A stretch of 64,000 nucleotides of DNA from Streptomyces sp. CNQ-509 (GCF_001011035.1 NZ_CP011492.1:4757001-4821000); one strand, 5' to 3'. Shown: positions 8,142 through 15,885, counted from the first letter of the stretch. Program-made: numbers and translations. Notes: generated by a model not told the origin, from the sequence alone.

Positions 8142-8759
8142 GTGGACGCAGGGCTCAGGCGCGAGCTGGCGGAGAAGGCGCGCGCGGGCGCACGGCTGAG
8201 CCGGGCGGACGGCGTCGCGCTGTACGGGAGCGACGACCTGGCGTGGCTGGGCGGGCTCGCGCACGAGGCGCGGACGCGGCGGCACGGGGAGCGCGGGTAC
8301 TTCGCGACGGCCGCGGACCCCGCCGAGCCGGTGGCGGAGGTCTCGTACGGCGGGGAGGACCCCGCGCAGACCGTCGACGTGCTCCTGGCGCTCCGGGACC
8401 GGCAGGACGCCGGCGCCGGCCTGCTGGCCGTCGTGCCGCTGGCGGCGGGGCGGGTCACGGGCGCGGCGGCGCTGAAGACGTTCGCGGTGGCGCGGCTGCT
8501 GCTGGACAACGTGCCGCACGTACGGGCCGCGTGGACCGCGTACGGCACGCAGACGGCGCAGCTCGCGCTCCAGCACGGCGCGGACGACTTCGCCCCGGCG
8601 CCGGGCGCGGCCGGCACGCTCCCGGCCGAGGAACTCGTCGAGCTCATCCAGGACGCGGGCCTGCACCCGGTCGAGCGCGACGCGCGCTACGCCGCCGTCC
8701 GCGAGCACGCGGGCCCGGACCCGGAGCGGCGCGAGGCGCCGCAGCCGATGCGCTTCTGA
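8142..8759 (+). CDS. MqnE-like protein with the entire radical-SAM core missing
   Basis: A 205-residue protein at the locus where aminofutalosine synthase MqnE (about 385 residues) is expected. Residues 1-48 match the MqnE N-terminus (SRADGVALYGSDDLAWLGGLAHEARTR in pieces), and residues 108-205 match its C-terminus (ALKTFAVARLLLDNVPHV, GTQTAQLALQHGADD, and the last ERREAPQPMRF). Between them about 180 residues, including the CX3CX2C iron-sulphur motif, are replaced by some 60 Ala/Pro/Gly-rich residues. The protein has no cysteine at all, so it cannot carry a radical-SAM cluster or make aminofutalosine. The frame is open and codon use is normal, so it is either a young in-frame deletion or a repurposed protein. 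GTG start with GGGAGG six bases before. Confidence 0.8.
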   Translation: MDAGLRRELAEKARAGARLSRADGVALYGSDDLAWLGGLAHEARTRRHGERGYFATAADPAEPVAEVSYGGEDPAQTVDVLLALRDRQDAGAGLLAVVPLAAGRVTGAAALKTFAVARLLLDNVPHVRAAWTAYGTQTAQLALQHGADDFAPAPGAAGTLPAEELVELIQDAGLHPVERDARYAAVREHAGPDPERREAPQPMRF

Positions 8760-8766
8760 GGCCGCC

Positions 8767-9291
8767 GTGACCCTGCGCTACGAGCTGGACCCGGCGGTCA
8801 CCCCTGCCCTGCGGGACGGCATATGCACGCTCTGGGCCGACGTCAGCAACGCGGGCGGCGCGGTGGGCTTCGTCCCCCCGGTGACGCCCGCGGACATCCG
8901 CCCGGAGCTGGTCAAGCACCTCGCGGCCATGGCGGAGGGCCGCACCCACCTGATCGCCGGCCTCGACGGGGCCGGCCGCCCGGCCGCCACCGCGTTCCTG
9001 ACGCTCAACACCCACCGCCTGATGCGGCACTGGTGCTGGCTCTACACCGTGATGGTCCACCCCGGCCGGCAGGGCACGGGCGAGGGCCGCCGCCTCATGG
9101 CCGCCGCGGCGGACGCGGCACACGGCCTGGGGATGCGGGGGATCCGGCTGACGTGCCGGGGCGGGACGGGGGCCGACACGTTCTACGCGTCCTGCGGCTA
9201 CAAGGAGGTCGGCCGCGTACCCGACGCGATACGGGTCGCGGACGACGACTACCGCGACGACATCACGATGTGGCTGCCGCTGCATACTTGA
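8767..9291 (+). CDS. GNAT-family N-acetyltransferase
   Basis: A 174-residue single-domain GNAT protein that should transfer acetyl from acetyl-CoA to an amine. The acetyl-CoA loop is VHPGRQGTGEGRRLMAAA near residue 97 (R/Q-x-x-G-x-G/A pattern), preceded by the beta strand WCWLYTVMV and followed by TFYASCGYKEVGR, the usual strand/helix at the fold's end. The GTG start is only 7 bp after the mqnE-like stop, so the two genes are almost certainly co-transcribed. Substrate is unknown. Confidence 0.85.
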   Translation: MTLRYELDPAVTPALRDGICTLWADVSNAGGAVGFVPPVTPADIRPELVKHLAAMAEGRTHLIAGLDGAGRPAATAFLTLNTHRLMRHWCWLYTVMVHPGRQGTGEGRRLMAAAADAAHGLGMRGIRLTCRGGTGADTFYASCGYKEVGRVPDAIRVADDDYRDDITMWLPLHT

Positions 9292-9386
9292 GTACGACTC
9301 GCACGGAGCACCACCGGCACGGAGCACCACCCGCACGCAGCGCCACCCTGACCGACGGAGCAGAGAGCAGAGAGAAGTTGTCAGCC

Positions 9387-9698
9387 GTGACCCCCAAACC
9401 GAACCCCGCCGTCCGCTACACCGCCATGCGCCTCGGCGTCTTCGCCGCGTCGTTCGTGATCCTGGCCGTCCTGGTCCGGGTCGGCGCGCTCCCGGCGGGC
9501 CTGGGCGACTCGAACTACCTGTGGGTCATGCTGCTGTCGATCGTCGTCTCCGCGCCGCTGAGCTTCGTCCTGCTGCGCCGGCAGCGGGACGAGATGTCGG
9601 AGCAGATCGTGGGCCGGGTGCAGAGGTCGAAGGAGCGGCTGGCGGCGAACCGCAGCCGCGAGGACGAGGCGGACGACGAGGCACGCGGCACGGCGTAG
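9387..9698 (+). CDS. DUF4229 membrane protein
   Basis: A 103-residue protein with two hydrophobic helices (about residues 14-34 and 46-66) followed by a charged Arg/Glu/Asp-rich cytoplasmic tail (RRQRDEMSEQIVGRVQ). This is the DUF4229 pattern of actinobacteria; function unknown. GTG at 9387 is chosen because AGAGAAG lies nine bases before it; a TTG at 9378 is the alternative. In streptomycetes this gene is commonly downstream of mqnE, which supports orthology of the locus. Confidence 0.75.
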   Translation: MTPKPNPAVRYTAMRLGVFAASFVILAVLVRVGALPAGLGDSNYLWVMLLSIVVSAPLSFVLLRRQRDEMSEQIVGRVQRSKERLAANRSREDEADDEARGTA

Positions 9699-9839
9699 GT
9701 ACGCCGTAGGGGAGCGCTGTAGCGGAACGGCGTGGAGGGAACGGCTGGGAGGGCCGCACAGGGGGACGTGAGGGGCGTCACCGTCACCCCCAAAGCCGCA
9801 CTATGGGAATGTCAAAGCAGGAGTGTTAGTCTTCTCGTC

Positions 9840-9947
9840 ATGACGACGACGGTGCCTGCGCTTCGCATGCCTACGAGCCCTCTGCTCGTGGCGCGCCTGC
9901 ACGTCGATCTCTGCCGCTGCCTGTCCGCGGCATGTCAGAGCCGCTAG
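9840..9947 (+). CDS. Cys-rich leader peptide (putative attenuator)
   Basis: A 35-codon ORF with ATG at 9840 and TAG at 9945-9947, 123 bp upstream of the symporter start. Its C-terminal part, RLHVDLCRCLSAACQSR, has three cysteines in eight residues and matches the R-x-HVDLCR-x-SAxC signature of actinobacterial leader peptides found in front of sulphur and cysteine genes. In mycobacteria, similar Cys-rich upstream ORFs control translation of downstream genes in response to cysteine (established for that group). A -10-like TAGTCT at 9827-9832 ends seven bases before the ATG, so the mRNA may be leaderless. Coding status is inferred from the signature. Confidence 0.65.
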   Translation: MTTTVPALRMPTSPLLVARLHVDLCRCLSAACQSR

Positions 9948-10070
9948 TCCCCGCGCTCTGACCGGTCACGCACCACATTCCCCAAGTAGCAGACGCGCGC
10001 CCGTCGTCCCGGTCCCGGCACCACCGTGCCCGGACGAGGCGGCCCGGCGCGCCCAGTCACGGAGACGCCC

Positions 10071-11423
10071 GTGTCCACACCCACCCCCGCCCCCACCGCG
10101 CAGCCGCGCAGCGGCTTCCGGATACCCAAGGTGCCCTTCTGGGCCCAGATCCTCGCCGGCCTCGTCCTCGGCGTGCTCCTCGGCTGGGCCGCCCGTACCG
10201 GCGACGTCGCCTGGCTGAAGGACACCCTGGACCAGATCGGCACCATCTTCGTCCAACTGCTCAAGCTGGCGGTCGCCCCGCTGGTGTTCTTCGCCATCCT
10301 GGTGTCGATCACCAACCTGCGGAACGTCAACAACGCCGCCCGCCTCGCGACCCGTACCCTGCTGTGGTTCTTCGCCACCTCGCTGATCGCGGTCGCCATC
10401 GGCCTGGCCATCGGCCTGCTCACCAACCCCGGCGCCGGCACCGACCTGTCCCCGAAGGACGGCGCCGCCCCCGAGGACAGCGGCTCGTGGATCGACTTCC
10501 TCACCGGGATCATCCCGACGGACGTCATCACGCCCTTCACCGAACTGAACGTGCTGCAGATCGTCTTCATGGCCGCCGCCCTCGGCGTCGCCGCCCTGAA
10601 GCTCGGCGAGAAGGCCCAGCCGATCATCGCGTTCAGCGAAACGATTCTGGAACTGCTGCAGAAGGCGCTGTGGTGGGTCATCCGCCTCGCCCCCCTCGGC
10701 ACCGTGGGCCTCATCGGCTTCGCGATCGCCGACTACGGCTGGAACCTGATCAGCAAGTACGCGACCTTCACCGCCGACGTCTACATCGGCTGCGCCCTGG
10801 TCCTCTTCGGCGTCTACCCGCTCCTGCTGGCCACGGTCGCCAAGGTCAGCCCCCTGCAGTTCTTCCGCGGCGCCTGGCCCGCGATCCAGCTCGCCTTCGT
10901 CTCCCGCTCCTCGGTCGGCACCATGCCGGTCACCAAGAAGGTCACCGAACGCCTCGGCGTCCCCAAGGAGTACACCTCCTTCGCGGTCCCCTTCGGCGCG
11001 ACGACGAAGATGGACGGCTGCGCCGCGATCTACCCGGCCCTGGCGGCCATCTTCATCGCCGAGATCTTCGACGTCAGCCTGGGCCTCCAGGACTACATCC
11101 TGATCGCCTTCGTCTCGGTCATCGGCTCCGCCGCCACCGCGGGCCTCACGGGCGCCACCATCATGACCACCCTGACCCTCTCCACCCTGGGCCTCCCCCT
11201 GGAGGGCGTGGGCCTGCTGCTGGCGATCGACCCGATCCTGGACATGGTCCGCACGGCGACGAACGTCGCGGGCCAGGCGGTGATCCCGGTGCTGGTCGCG
11301 TCGCAGGAGAAGATCCTGGACCGCGACATGTACGAGTACGCCACCAGCTTCGACCTCGACGACCCGGACCCGGTGGACTCCCAGCAGCCCGCCCAGAGCC
11401 CTGCGGTCACAGTACCGGCCTGA
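10071..11423 (+). CDS. Dicarboxylate/amino acid:cation symporter (DAACS family)
   Basis: A 450-residue membrane carrier of the DctA/GltP/TcyP family, which couples uptake of C4-dicarboxylates, glutamate or cystine to Na+ or H+. Family marks: QLLKLAVAPLVFFAILVSIT near residue 62, SRSSVGTMPVTKKVTE near 280 (hairpin HP1) and GATTKMDGCAAIYPAL near 309, where the usual NMDGT is KMDGC. The last 55 residues are cytoplasmic. GTG 10071 has GGAG six bases before; GTG 10026 is the alternative. The Cys-rich leader upstream hints at cystine or sulphur-linked control. The 3' end of this gene is the sequence repeated three times downstream. Confidence 0.85.
   Translation: MSTPTPAPTAQPRSGFRIPKVPFWAQILAGLVLGVLLGWAARTGDVAWLKDTLDQIGTIFVQLLKLAVAPLVFFAILVSITNLRNVNNAARLATRTLLWFFATSLIAVAIGLAIGLLTNPGAGTDLSPKDGAAPEDSGSWIDFLTGIIPTDVITPFTELNVLQIVFMAAALGVAALKLGEKAQPIIAFSETILELLQKALWWVIRLAPLGTVGLIGFAIADYGWNLISKYATFTADVYIGCALVLFGVYPLLLATVAKVSPLQFFRGAWPAIQLAFVSRSSVGTMPVTKKVTERLGVPKEYTSFAVPFGATTKMDGCAAIYPALAAIFIAEIFDVSLGLQDYILIAFVSVIGSAATAGLTGATIMTTLTLSTLGLPLEGVGLLLAIDPILDMVRTATNVAGQAVIPVLVASQEKILDRDMYEYATSFDLDDPDPVDSQQPAQSPAVTVPA
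11256..11422 (+). repeat. Parental copy (A) of the symporter 3'-end repeat
   Basis: This is the 3' coding end of the symporter gene. A 103-bp core, 11261-11363, recurs without indels at 13339-13441, 15911-16013 and 16941-17043. By eye the copies differ from this one at about 6, 2 and 5 positions. In all copies the core keeps the protein frame (VIPVLVASQEKILDRDM). The tail after the core is different here from the tail shared by the copies at 13 kb and 17 kb. Confidence 0.9.
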
Positions 11424-11440
11424 CCTGCTCCACAACGCGC

Positions 11441-11479
11441 GTTGCCCGCACCCTCCCGACTGGGCAGGGTGCGGGCAAC
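11441..11479 (+). terminator. Hairpin terminator of the symporter gene
   Basis: A perfect 14-bp inverted repeat (GTTGCCCGCACCCT at 11441-11454 and its complement at 11466-11479) around an 11-base loop, 18 bp after the stop codon. There is no clear T run, as is usual in high-GC actinobacteria. An equivalent hairpin follows repeat copy B. Confidence 0.85.
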
Positions 11480-11527
11480 GGCCTGCTTCAGTGCTTTTGC
11501 GTTCGAGAATGTCCTGTCCAAGTCCTC

Positions 11528-11917
11528 ATGCGGCCGTTCCTCGACGCGGTGCCGTCTCAGCTCCGCCACGTTCTTGTGAGTGCCCTGTCACGTGAAGTCA
11601 CCGTGTTTGGCGAAGAGGAATCAGGGGCGATGCTGGAGGCTCTCGCACGGCAGCACGACCTGTGGGCGAACATCAACGCAACGCCGGTGGAAGACCGGCT
11701 CGGAGCCGACCTGATCTACTACCACGAGGCCACCCAGAGCTTTGTTCTCGTGCAGGTCAAACGACTACCGTCGGCTGCGGGCGACCGGTGGATGTACGTG
11801 GATCAGCGGTTGCTCGGGCAACTCGACCGTCTGGACCGGGTCGCGGCTATGAGCAGGACCCCTCAGGTGCCTGACCAGTGTGGACGTCCCTGCTCGGCCC
11901 GGCCAGATGGCCACTAG
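11528..11917 (+). pseudogene. Fragment of a putative PD-(D/E)xK nuclease-like protein
   Basis: The open frame from ATG 11528 encodes about 95 plausible residues and then unrelated sequence. The block GADLIYYHEATQSFVLVQVK near residue 58, followed by WMYVDQRLLGQLDRLDRV, has the D-x(n)-QxK spacing of PD-(D/E)xK nuclease folds, and I recall similar W-Y-x-D-x-x-L-x-x-QL proteins in streptomycete accessory regions. No complete domain is left and no partner gene lies beside it, so I read it as a truncated gene at the left end of cassette 1. The fold call rests on the one motif. Confidence 0.4.
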
Positions 11918-11918
11918 C

Positions 11919-11985
11919 ATGCCGTCCACCTGGCCGCTGCGTGTCCGTCTAAGTGACCACGAAAGTGCCGTCCATGTGGCCGTTG
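11919..11985 (+). repeat. Two 20-bp imperfect direct repeats before the DUF4143 gene
   Basis: TGCCGTCCACCTGGCCGCTG at 11920-11939 recurs as TGCCGTCCATGTGGCCGTTG at 11966-11985, 17 of 20 bases the same and 46 bp apart. They lie 28-95 bp before the ATPase start and could be binding sites for a regulator or part of a cassette end. Nothing more is supported. Confidence 0.5.
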
Positions 11986-12013
11986 ATGTTGGATGTGTGG
12001 CAGCGTGGGACGT

Positions 12014-13267
12014 ATGTCTACCCCTCGTGACCTCATCCCGCGCCAGGCGGAGCACCTGGTGAGCGATTCCCTGGAGGACACGCGCGTCGTCCTGATCAAT
12101 GGCGCCCGGCAGGCGGGTAAGTCCACTTTGACCCATTTGATCACTGGGGGTCGCCCGGATGCGGTTATTCGGCTGCTCGACGACAGGGCGACATTGCAGG
12201 CTGCCCGGGATGATCCGGTGGGTTTCGTCGAGCATGACGCCTTGATGGTCATCGACGAGATTCAACTGGTGCCTGAGCTGCTGCGCTCGATCAAAGTCGC
12301 GGTCGACCTGGATCCGACTCCCGGCAGGTTCCTGCTCACCGGCTCCTCCCGGATCCTGGCCCTGCGCACGCTGCCGGACGCACTGCCCGGTCGTATGGAG
12401 GTGATCGAGCTGTGGCCGTTCTCGCAAGGCGAGCTGCACGACGGCGCCGACCGGTTCATCGACGCCGCGTTCGCTCACGGTCCTGCCCTCAAGCACACTT
12501 CTGCTCTGCGTAAGCGCGACTACCTGGAGCGAGCCGTCGTCGGCGGCTTCCCGGAGGCGGTTCGGCGCAACTCGCGGCGCCGCTCCGCGTTCTTCAACTC
12601 CTACCTCTCCACCTTGATCGAACGCGATGTGCTGGAGCTGGCGAGCATCGAGCGACACGGCGAGCTGCTCAAGCTCCTCGCTTTGCTCGCGGGGCGGGCA
12701 GGTGGCCTCCTGGTCCCCGGGACGCTCGCCGGCGCATCCGGTATCCCGCGCACCACCCTCGTGCGTTACCTGGAATTGCTTACCTCGGTATTTCTCATCA
12801 AGACCATTCCAGCCTGGTCCTCCGGCGTTTCGCATCGTGCCGTAGCCACCGGCAAACTCGGCTTCGTCGACACCGGAATCGCCTGCCACCTCATCGGCCA
12901 GGACGTGCACCGGCTGGCCGAACCCGATGGCGCGGCGGGTCCCATGCTGGAGAACTTCGCAGTCATGGAAATTGCCCGCCAGTTGACGTGGTCTGAGCAG
13001 CAGGGACGTCTATACCACTACCGCACCAAGGACAAGCTTGAGGTCGATGCCGTCATCGAGACGCCCGATGGCCGGGTGATCGGAGTCGAAGTCAAGGCCG
13101 GCGCCACAGTTCGTACCGACGACCTGGCCGGACTGCGGAATCTGGCCCGTCTCCTGGGCGATCGATTCGTCGCCGGCTACGTCCTCTACACCGGGGCTCA
13201 GACACTCCCGTTCGGCGACCGCATCCGCGCCCTGCCGATGGAGGCGCTGTGGCACCTCGCCCCCTGA
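12014..13267 (+). CDS. ATP-binding protein with C-terminal DUF4143 domain
   Basis: A 417-residue protein with an AAA_14-type ATPase domain (about residues 20-150) and a DUF4143 domain (about 200-380). Walker A is NGARQAGKST near residue 33, Walker B is LMVIDEIQL near 79 and sensor TGSSR near 110. The C-terminal EVDAVIETPDGRVIGVEVKA has the D...ExK spacing of a nuclease-like fold. These proteins are scattered among bacteria and archaea, often in variable regions; a role in DNA or stress defence is suspected but not proven. It is the only intact gene of cassette 1, and ends about 50 bp before repeat copy B. Base composition is milder (less GC-extreme) than in neighbouring core genes. Confidence 0.85.
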   Translation: MSTPRDLIPRQAEHLVSDSLEDTRVVLINGARQAGKSTLTHLITGGRPDAVIRLLDDRATLQAARDDPVGFVEHDALMVIDEIQLVPELLRSIKVAVDLDPTPGRFLLTGSSRILALRTLPDALPGRMEVIELWPFSQGELHDGADRFIDAAFAHGPALKHTSALRKRDYLERAVVGGFPEAVRRNSRRRSAFFNSYLSTLIERDVLELASIERHGELLKLLALLAGRAGGLLVPGTLAGASGIPRTTLVRYLELLTSVFLIKTIPAWSSGVSHRAVATGKLGFVDTGIACHLIGQDVHRLAEPDGAAGPMLENFAVMEIARQLTWSEQQGRLYHYRTKDKLEVDAVIETPDGRVIGVEVKAGATVRTDDLAGLRNLARLLGDRFVAGYVLYTGAQTLPFGDRIRALPMEALWHLAP

Positions 13268-13313
13268 CTCCAGCGTCAGCAGGCCAGAGCACACCGGAGC
13301 GGCCATCGGGCCA

Positions 13314-13548
13314 ACATACCTACATGTGGTCCGGCGACGAACGTCGCGGGCCAGGCGGTGATCCCGGTGCTGGTCGCGTCACAGGAGAAAATCCTGGACC
13401 GCGACATGTGCGCCAACGCCACCAGCTTCGACCTCGACGACCCGGCCCCCCACGGACTCCACCTCCTCCAAGACCCCGTCACAGCAGCGGCCTAACCGCC
13501 TGCCCCGACGCGACGCCCGCACCCCGCAGTCCGAGGGGTGCGGGCGTC
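13314..13548 (+). repeat. Displaced symporter 3'-end, copy B, with its own terminator
   Basis: The copy starts at ACATACCTACATGTGGTCCGG (13314-13334; first part shared with copies C and D), then follows the symporter 3' end in frame to a TAA at 13493-13495. The tail encodes PAPHGLHLLQDPVTAAA, unlike the tail of the intact gene. A 14-bp perfect hairpin, 13512-13525 with 13535-13548, corresponds to the symporter terminator. It has no start codon or upstream part and so is a gene end without a gene. Confidence 0.9.
13512..13548 (+). terminator. Hairpin carried by repeat copy B
   Basis: Perfect inverted repeat GACGCCCGCACCCC (13512-13525) with its complement at 13535-13548 and a nine-base loop. 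It matches the position of the symporter terminator relative to the repeat and shows that the duplicated block reached past the stop codon. Confidence 0.8.
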
Positions 13549-13836
13549 CGCATGCGCACCCTCGTCAGCCCTGCGGTTCTTGGGTAGGTCGGTGTCATTC
13601 CCGGGTTGGTGGCGGTTGCCCACACGCATACGCGCGTCGGCTGATCGCGCGCGACCAGGGGCTGGTACCGGCATGGCGTCAGATGCTGCTTGGGCGTCGC
13701 GGGCAGTCGTCCGCGTCGGCGCGCTCACTCATATGCCGGAGGTGGTACCAGAGAAGGGGCTGCCGAGTGATCAAGGTCGACGTCCAGACTGCCACTTCTG
13801 TCGGTGGTGAGAGGTACATGGGTAGAACGGGAAAGC
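13549..13836. other. Unassigned stretch between copy B and the DUF4276 gene
   Basis: About 290 bp with lower GC than the core genome. Short frames exist on both strands (for example one on the plus strand ending CHFCRW at 13810) but none resembles a known protein or has a ribosome site. It holds the 3' end of the leftward DUF4276 transcript and nothing else that I can support. Confidence 0.5.
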
Positions 13837-14499
13837 CTACCGCATGAGGAGTTGGCGTATCCCGGATACGAAGCTGTTGAAGCTGGTCGACCGATTCACG
13901 TCCGGATTCAAATGAGGACCGATCTTGCGCCCCCATTCTGGTTTCGACGCAATCTTGATGCCATGCGATCGAAGAATTTTCTCGAAAGCATCGGAGCATT
14001 TGCCGGTCACCGAATCAGGATCACCACGGTACGCGCGCGGTACGCTGCTCGTAACTTTAGGAAATCCATGGACAACCGCATCCCAATCGCCGAAGTACCA
14101 ACTCTCCAACTCGCGCACAGCGATTCGGTTCAAGACCTCGAAATTACCCTCTGGCCCTCGCTTGGTTCGAGGTGTCAGGCCAGCGTCCAGGGCTATCGAG
14201 TCCAGTCGTCGTTTCAGATCCCGGCAGTCATCATTATCGCGATCATCAAGGACGGCTACTCGGAAATCCTCGCCCCTCCTGCGGGAGGCCGCGTAACCTT
14301 GTAGTCGATCAGGAAGTTTTTTCAGGAGATCCGGCTTTCCTTGGAACTGGCGGATCCCGATGCGAACGTTGCGGCCTTCAAGGATCTTCGCGAGTAGATG
14401 GCGGAGGGCCACGCCTGCGGACTCTTCCTCCACCAGAACTTCCAGACGGATGGGGGTCGGATGTGCCTTGGGTTTTCCCTTTTTTCCTTTGCTGACCAC
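13837..14499 (-). CDS. DUF4276 protein, likely effector or sensor of an ATPase-linked defence pair
   Basis: A 220-residue protein with the DUF4276 pattern: LEVLVEEESAGVALRHLLAK near residue 20, FRVAVLDDRDNDDC near 78 and the family's RIAVRELESWYFGDWDAV near 125. The acidic EEE/DDRDND positions suggest a metal-binding, Toprim-like fold; that is inference. It begins with GTG three bases after the stop of an AAA ATPase gene, so both are translated from one mRNA. ATPase + DUF4276 pairs are frequent in bacterial defence islands and resemble the PARIS/AbiL-type design of a sensor ATPase with a nuclease-like partner. The DNA is clearly AT-richer than the surroundings, which suggests recent transfer. 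Confidence 0.8.
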   Translation of the reverse strand: MVSKGKKGKPKAHPTPIRLEVLVEEESAGVALRHLLAKILEGRNVRIGIRQFQGKPDLLKKLPDRLQGYAASRRRGEDFRVAVLDDRDNDDCRDLKRRLDSIALDAGLTPRTKRGPEGNFEVLNRIAVRELESWYFGDWDAVVHGFPKVTSSVPRAYRGDPDSVTGKCSDAFEKILRSHGIKIASKPEWGRKIGPHLNPDVNRSTSFNSFVSGIRQLLMR

Positions 14500-14502
14500 G
14501 GT

Positions 14503-15696
14503 TCACTCCCCGAGATCGGCAACGGGAGTGGTCGGTACGGGGACTTCTTCAAAATAGTGTTCCTGCCACAGTGTGCCCAGCAGTGCTCCCTGCTCAAGCA
14601 TGTCCATCACGAGTGGGATGGAGTTCGGGCGGACAACCCGAGTGTACCCGTGAGCGTCTCGGTACAGAGCGATCACTTCATCGGGCCTACAGGAGTTCAC
14701 GAAATCGTGTGAATGGGTTGTCACCAGCACCTGGGACAGTTCGCTGGAATTTCGACACTGATGGGCAAGGCCGGATAGCACTGTGGGGTACAGGTGATTC
14801 TCCGGTTCTTCGATCCCGATAAAGGGTGCCGGGTCGGGATCGTACAGCAGGGTGAGGTAGGAGAGAAGTTTCAGAGTCCCGTCTGAGGCGTTGCTGGCCA
14901 ACACGCCCTCGTCGAATGGCGCATCCTTGATGAAGAGGACTAGTCGCCCGTCAGGTGACGTGTCATAATCTACGCGCTCAAGTGCGGGAACGGTTTCTTG
15001 AAGGGCCTCTATGACTGCTTGCAGGCGTTTCGGGTGATTTTCTTTCAGGTATTGGAGGACGTTGCTCAGGTTGTCGCCGGATCGGGATAGCTGCTCTTGG
15101 GGCCCAGCAATTGGTGACTTTCGTTCCTCTGCGACGGAAAGATATGAGAGATACCATCCAGAGATAAACCGGCGAAGCGCCGCAACGCGCGGGTGTGTCC
15201 GGAACTGCCCCAATGCGTTGACGGCCAGTTTGTCCGAGCCATCCAACTGCTCGGATGTCTTCTTTCCTGTGGTCTCGTCCACTACGTATCCTGATCCGTG
15301 GTGGAAGTCGAGGATATGCTGAGGTCGACCCTGCGCGGGGGCGACGGTCCACCGTAGCCATTCTCGGCTTACCACGGGACGCCCCTTCTCCTCTTCAATC
15401 TCCAGGCGGTAGGTGAGGAGTCTTGTTCCGGGCTGTTCCCGATACGAGATTTGGATGGCGATAGGGCCGTCAGCGCCCCGAGAGCGAAGTTGACGTTGCC
15501 CCCCCCGTTGGTCCCACGCGTTACGCACCCCGAGGGTGAAGCACGTCTCCAGAAATGCGAATACGTCGAATAGCGTGGACTTTCCGCTTCCGTTGGGGCC
15601 CACCAGAACCGTGAATGGTTTCAGTTTCTTGATCTCGACGTTCTGCAGGACACGATAGTTCTCAATCTTGATCGCCTCAATCACAGGTGGTCGCAT
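14503..15696 (-). CDS. AAA/ABC-type ATPase (RecF/OLD-like), partner of DUF4276
   Basis: A 397-residue ATPase of the AAA_15/21 (SMC/RecF-like) group, starting IEAIKIENYRVLQNVEIKKL. Walker A is VGPNGSGKSTLFD near residue 33, the signature helix LSRSGDNLSNVLQYL near 210, Walker B PFIGIEEPENHLYP near 304 and the H-loop VLVTTHSHDFVNS near 332, so ATP hydrolysis should be intact. There is no Toprim domain in the protein itself, unlike OLD nucleases; the DUF4276 partner may supply the effector. Together they form cassette 2, lying between repeat copies B and C, on the strand opposite to the symporter. Function as antiphage defence is likely by context but unproven. Confidence 0.85.
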   Translation of the reverse strand: MRPPVIEAIKIENYRVLQNVEIKKLKPFTVLVGPNGSGKSTLFDVFAFLETCFTLGVRNAWDQRGGQRQLRSRGADGPIAIQISYREQPGTRLLTYRLEIEEEKGRPVVSREWLRWTVAPAQGRPQHILDFHHGSGYVVDETTGKKTSEQLDGSDKLAVNALGQFRTHPRVAALRRFISGWYLSYLSVAEERKSPIAGPQEQLSRSGDNLSNVLQYLKENHPKRLQAVIEALQETVPALERVDYDTSPDGRLVLFIKDAPFDEGVLASNASDGTLKLLSYLTLLYDPDPAPFIGIEEPENHLYPTVLSGLAHQCRNSSELSQVLVTTHSHDFVNSCRPDEVIALYRDAHGYTRVVRPNSIPLVMDMLEQGALLGTLWQEHYFEEVPVPTTPVADLGE

Positions 15697-15885
15697 GGAC
15701 GCTCCTCGTCGAACTCGCGCAGTGCCGTGACCCTGTGGGGCGCACTCTGTCAAGTGTCCCATCCTAGAGTCCCAAATCTGCGCTGAGTGCTGCACCGCGG
15801 CGAGGCTTTCCGATCCGGCTCCTACCGTGGGCGCCATGAGGCCCCTCGCCCCTGAACTCGGGCGAAGCGGGCTGGCGCACGACTG
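15697..15885. other. Upstream region of the ATPase-DUF4276 pair
   Basis: 189 bp between the ATPase start and repeat copy C. It must hold the leftward promoter of the pair. No gene or clear operator was found. Confidence 0.5.

Noticed and set aside
13538-13810. 90-codon plus-strand frame in the stretch after copy B
   Set aside because: No homology and no ribosome site; it begins inside the terminator of the repeat.
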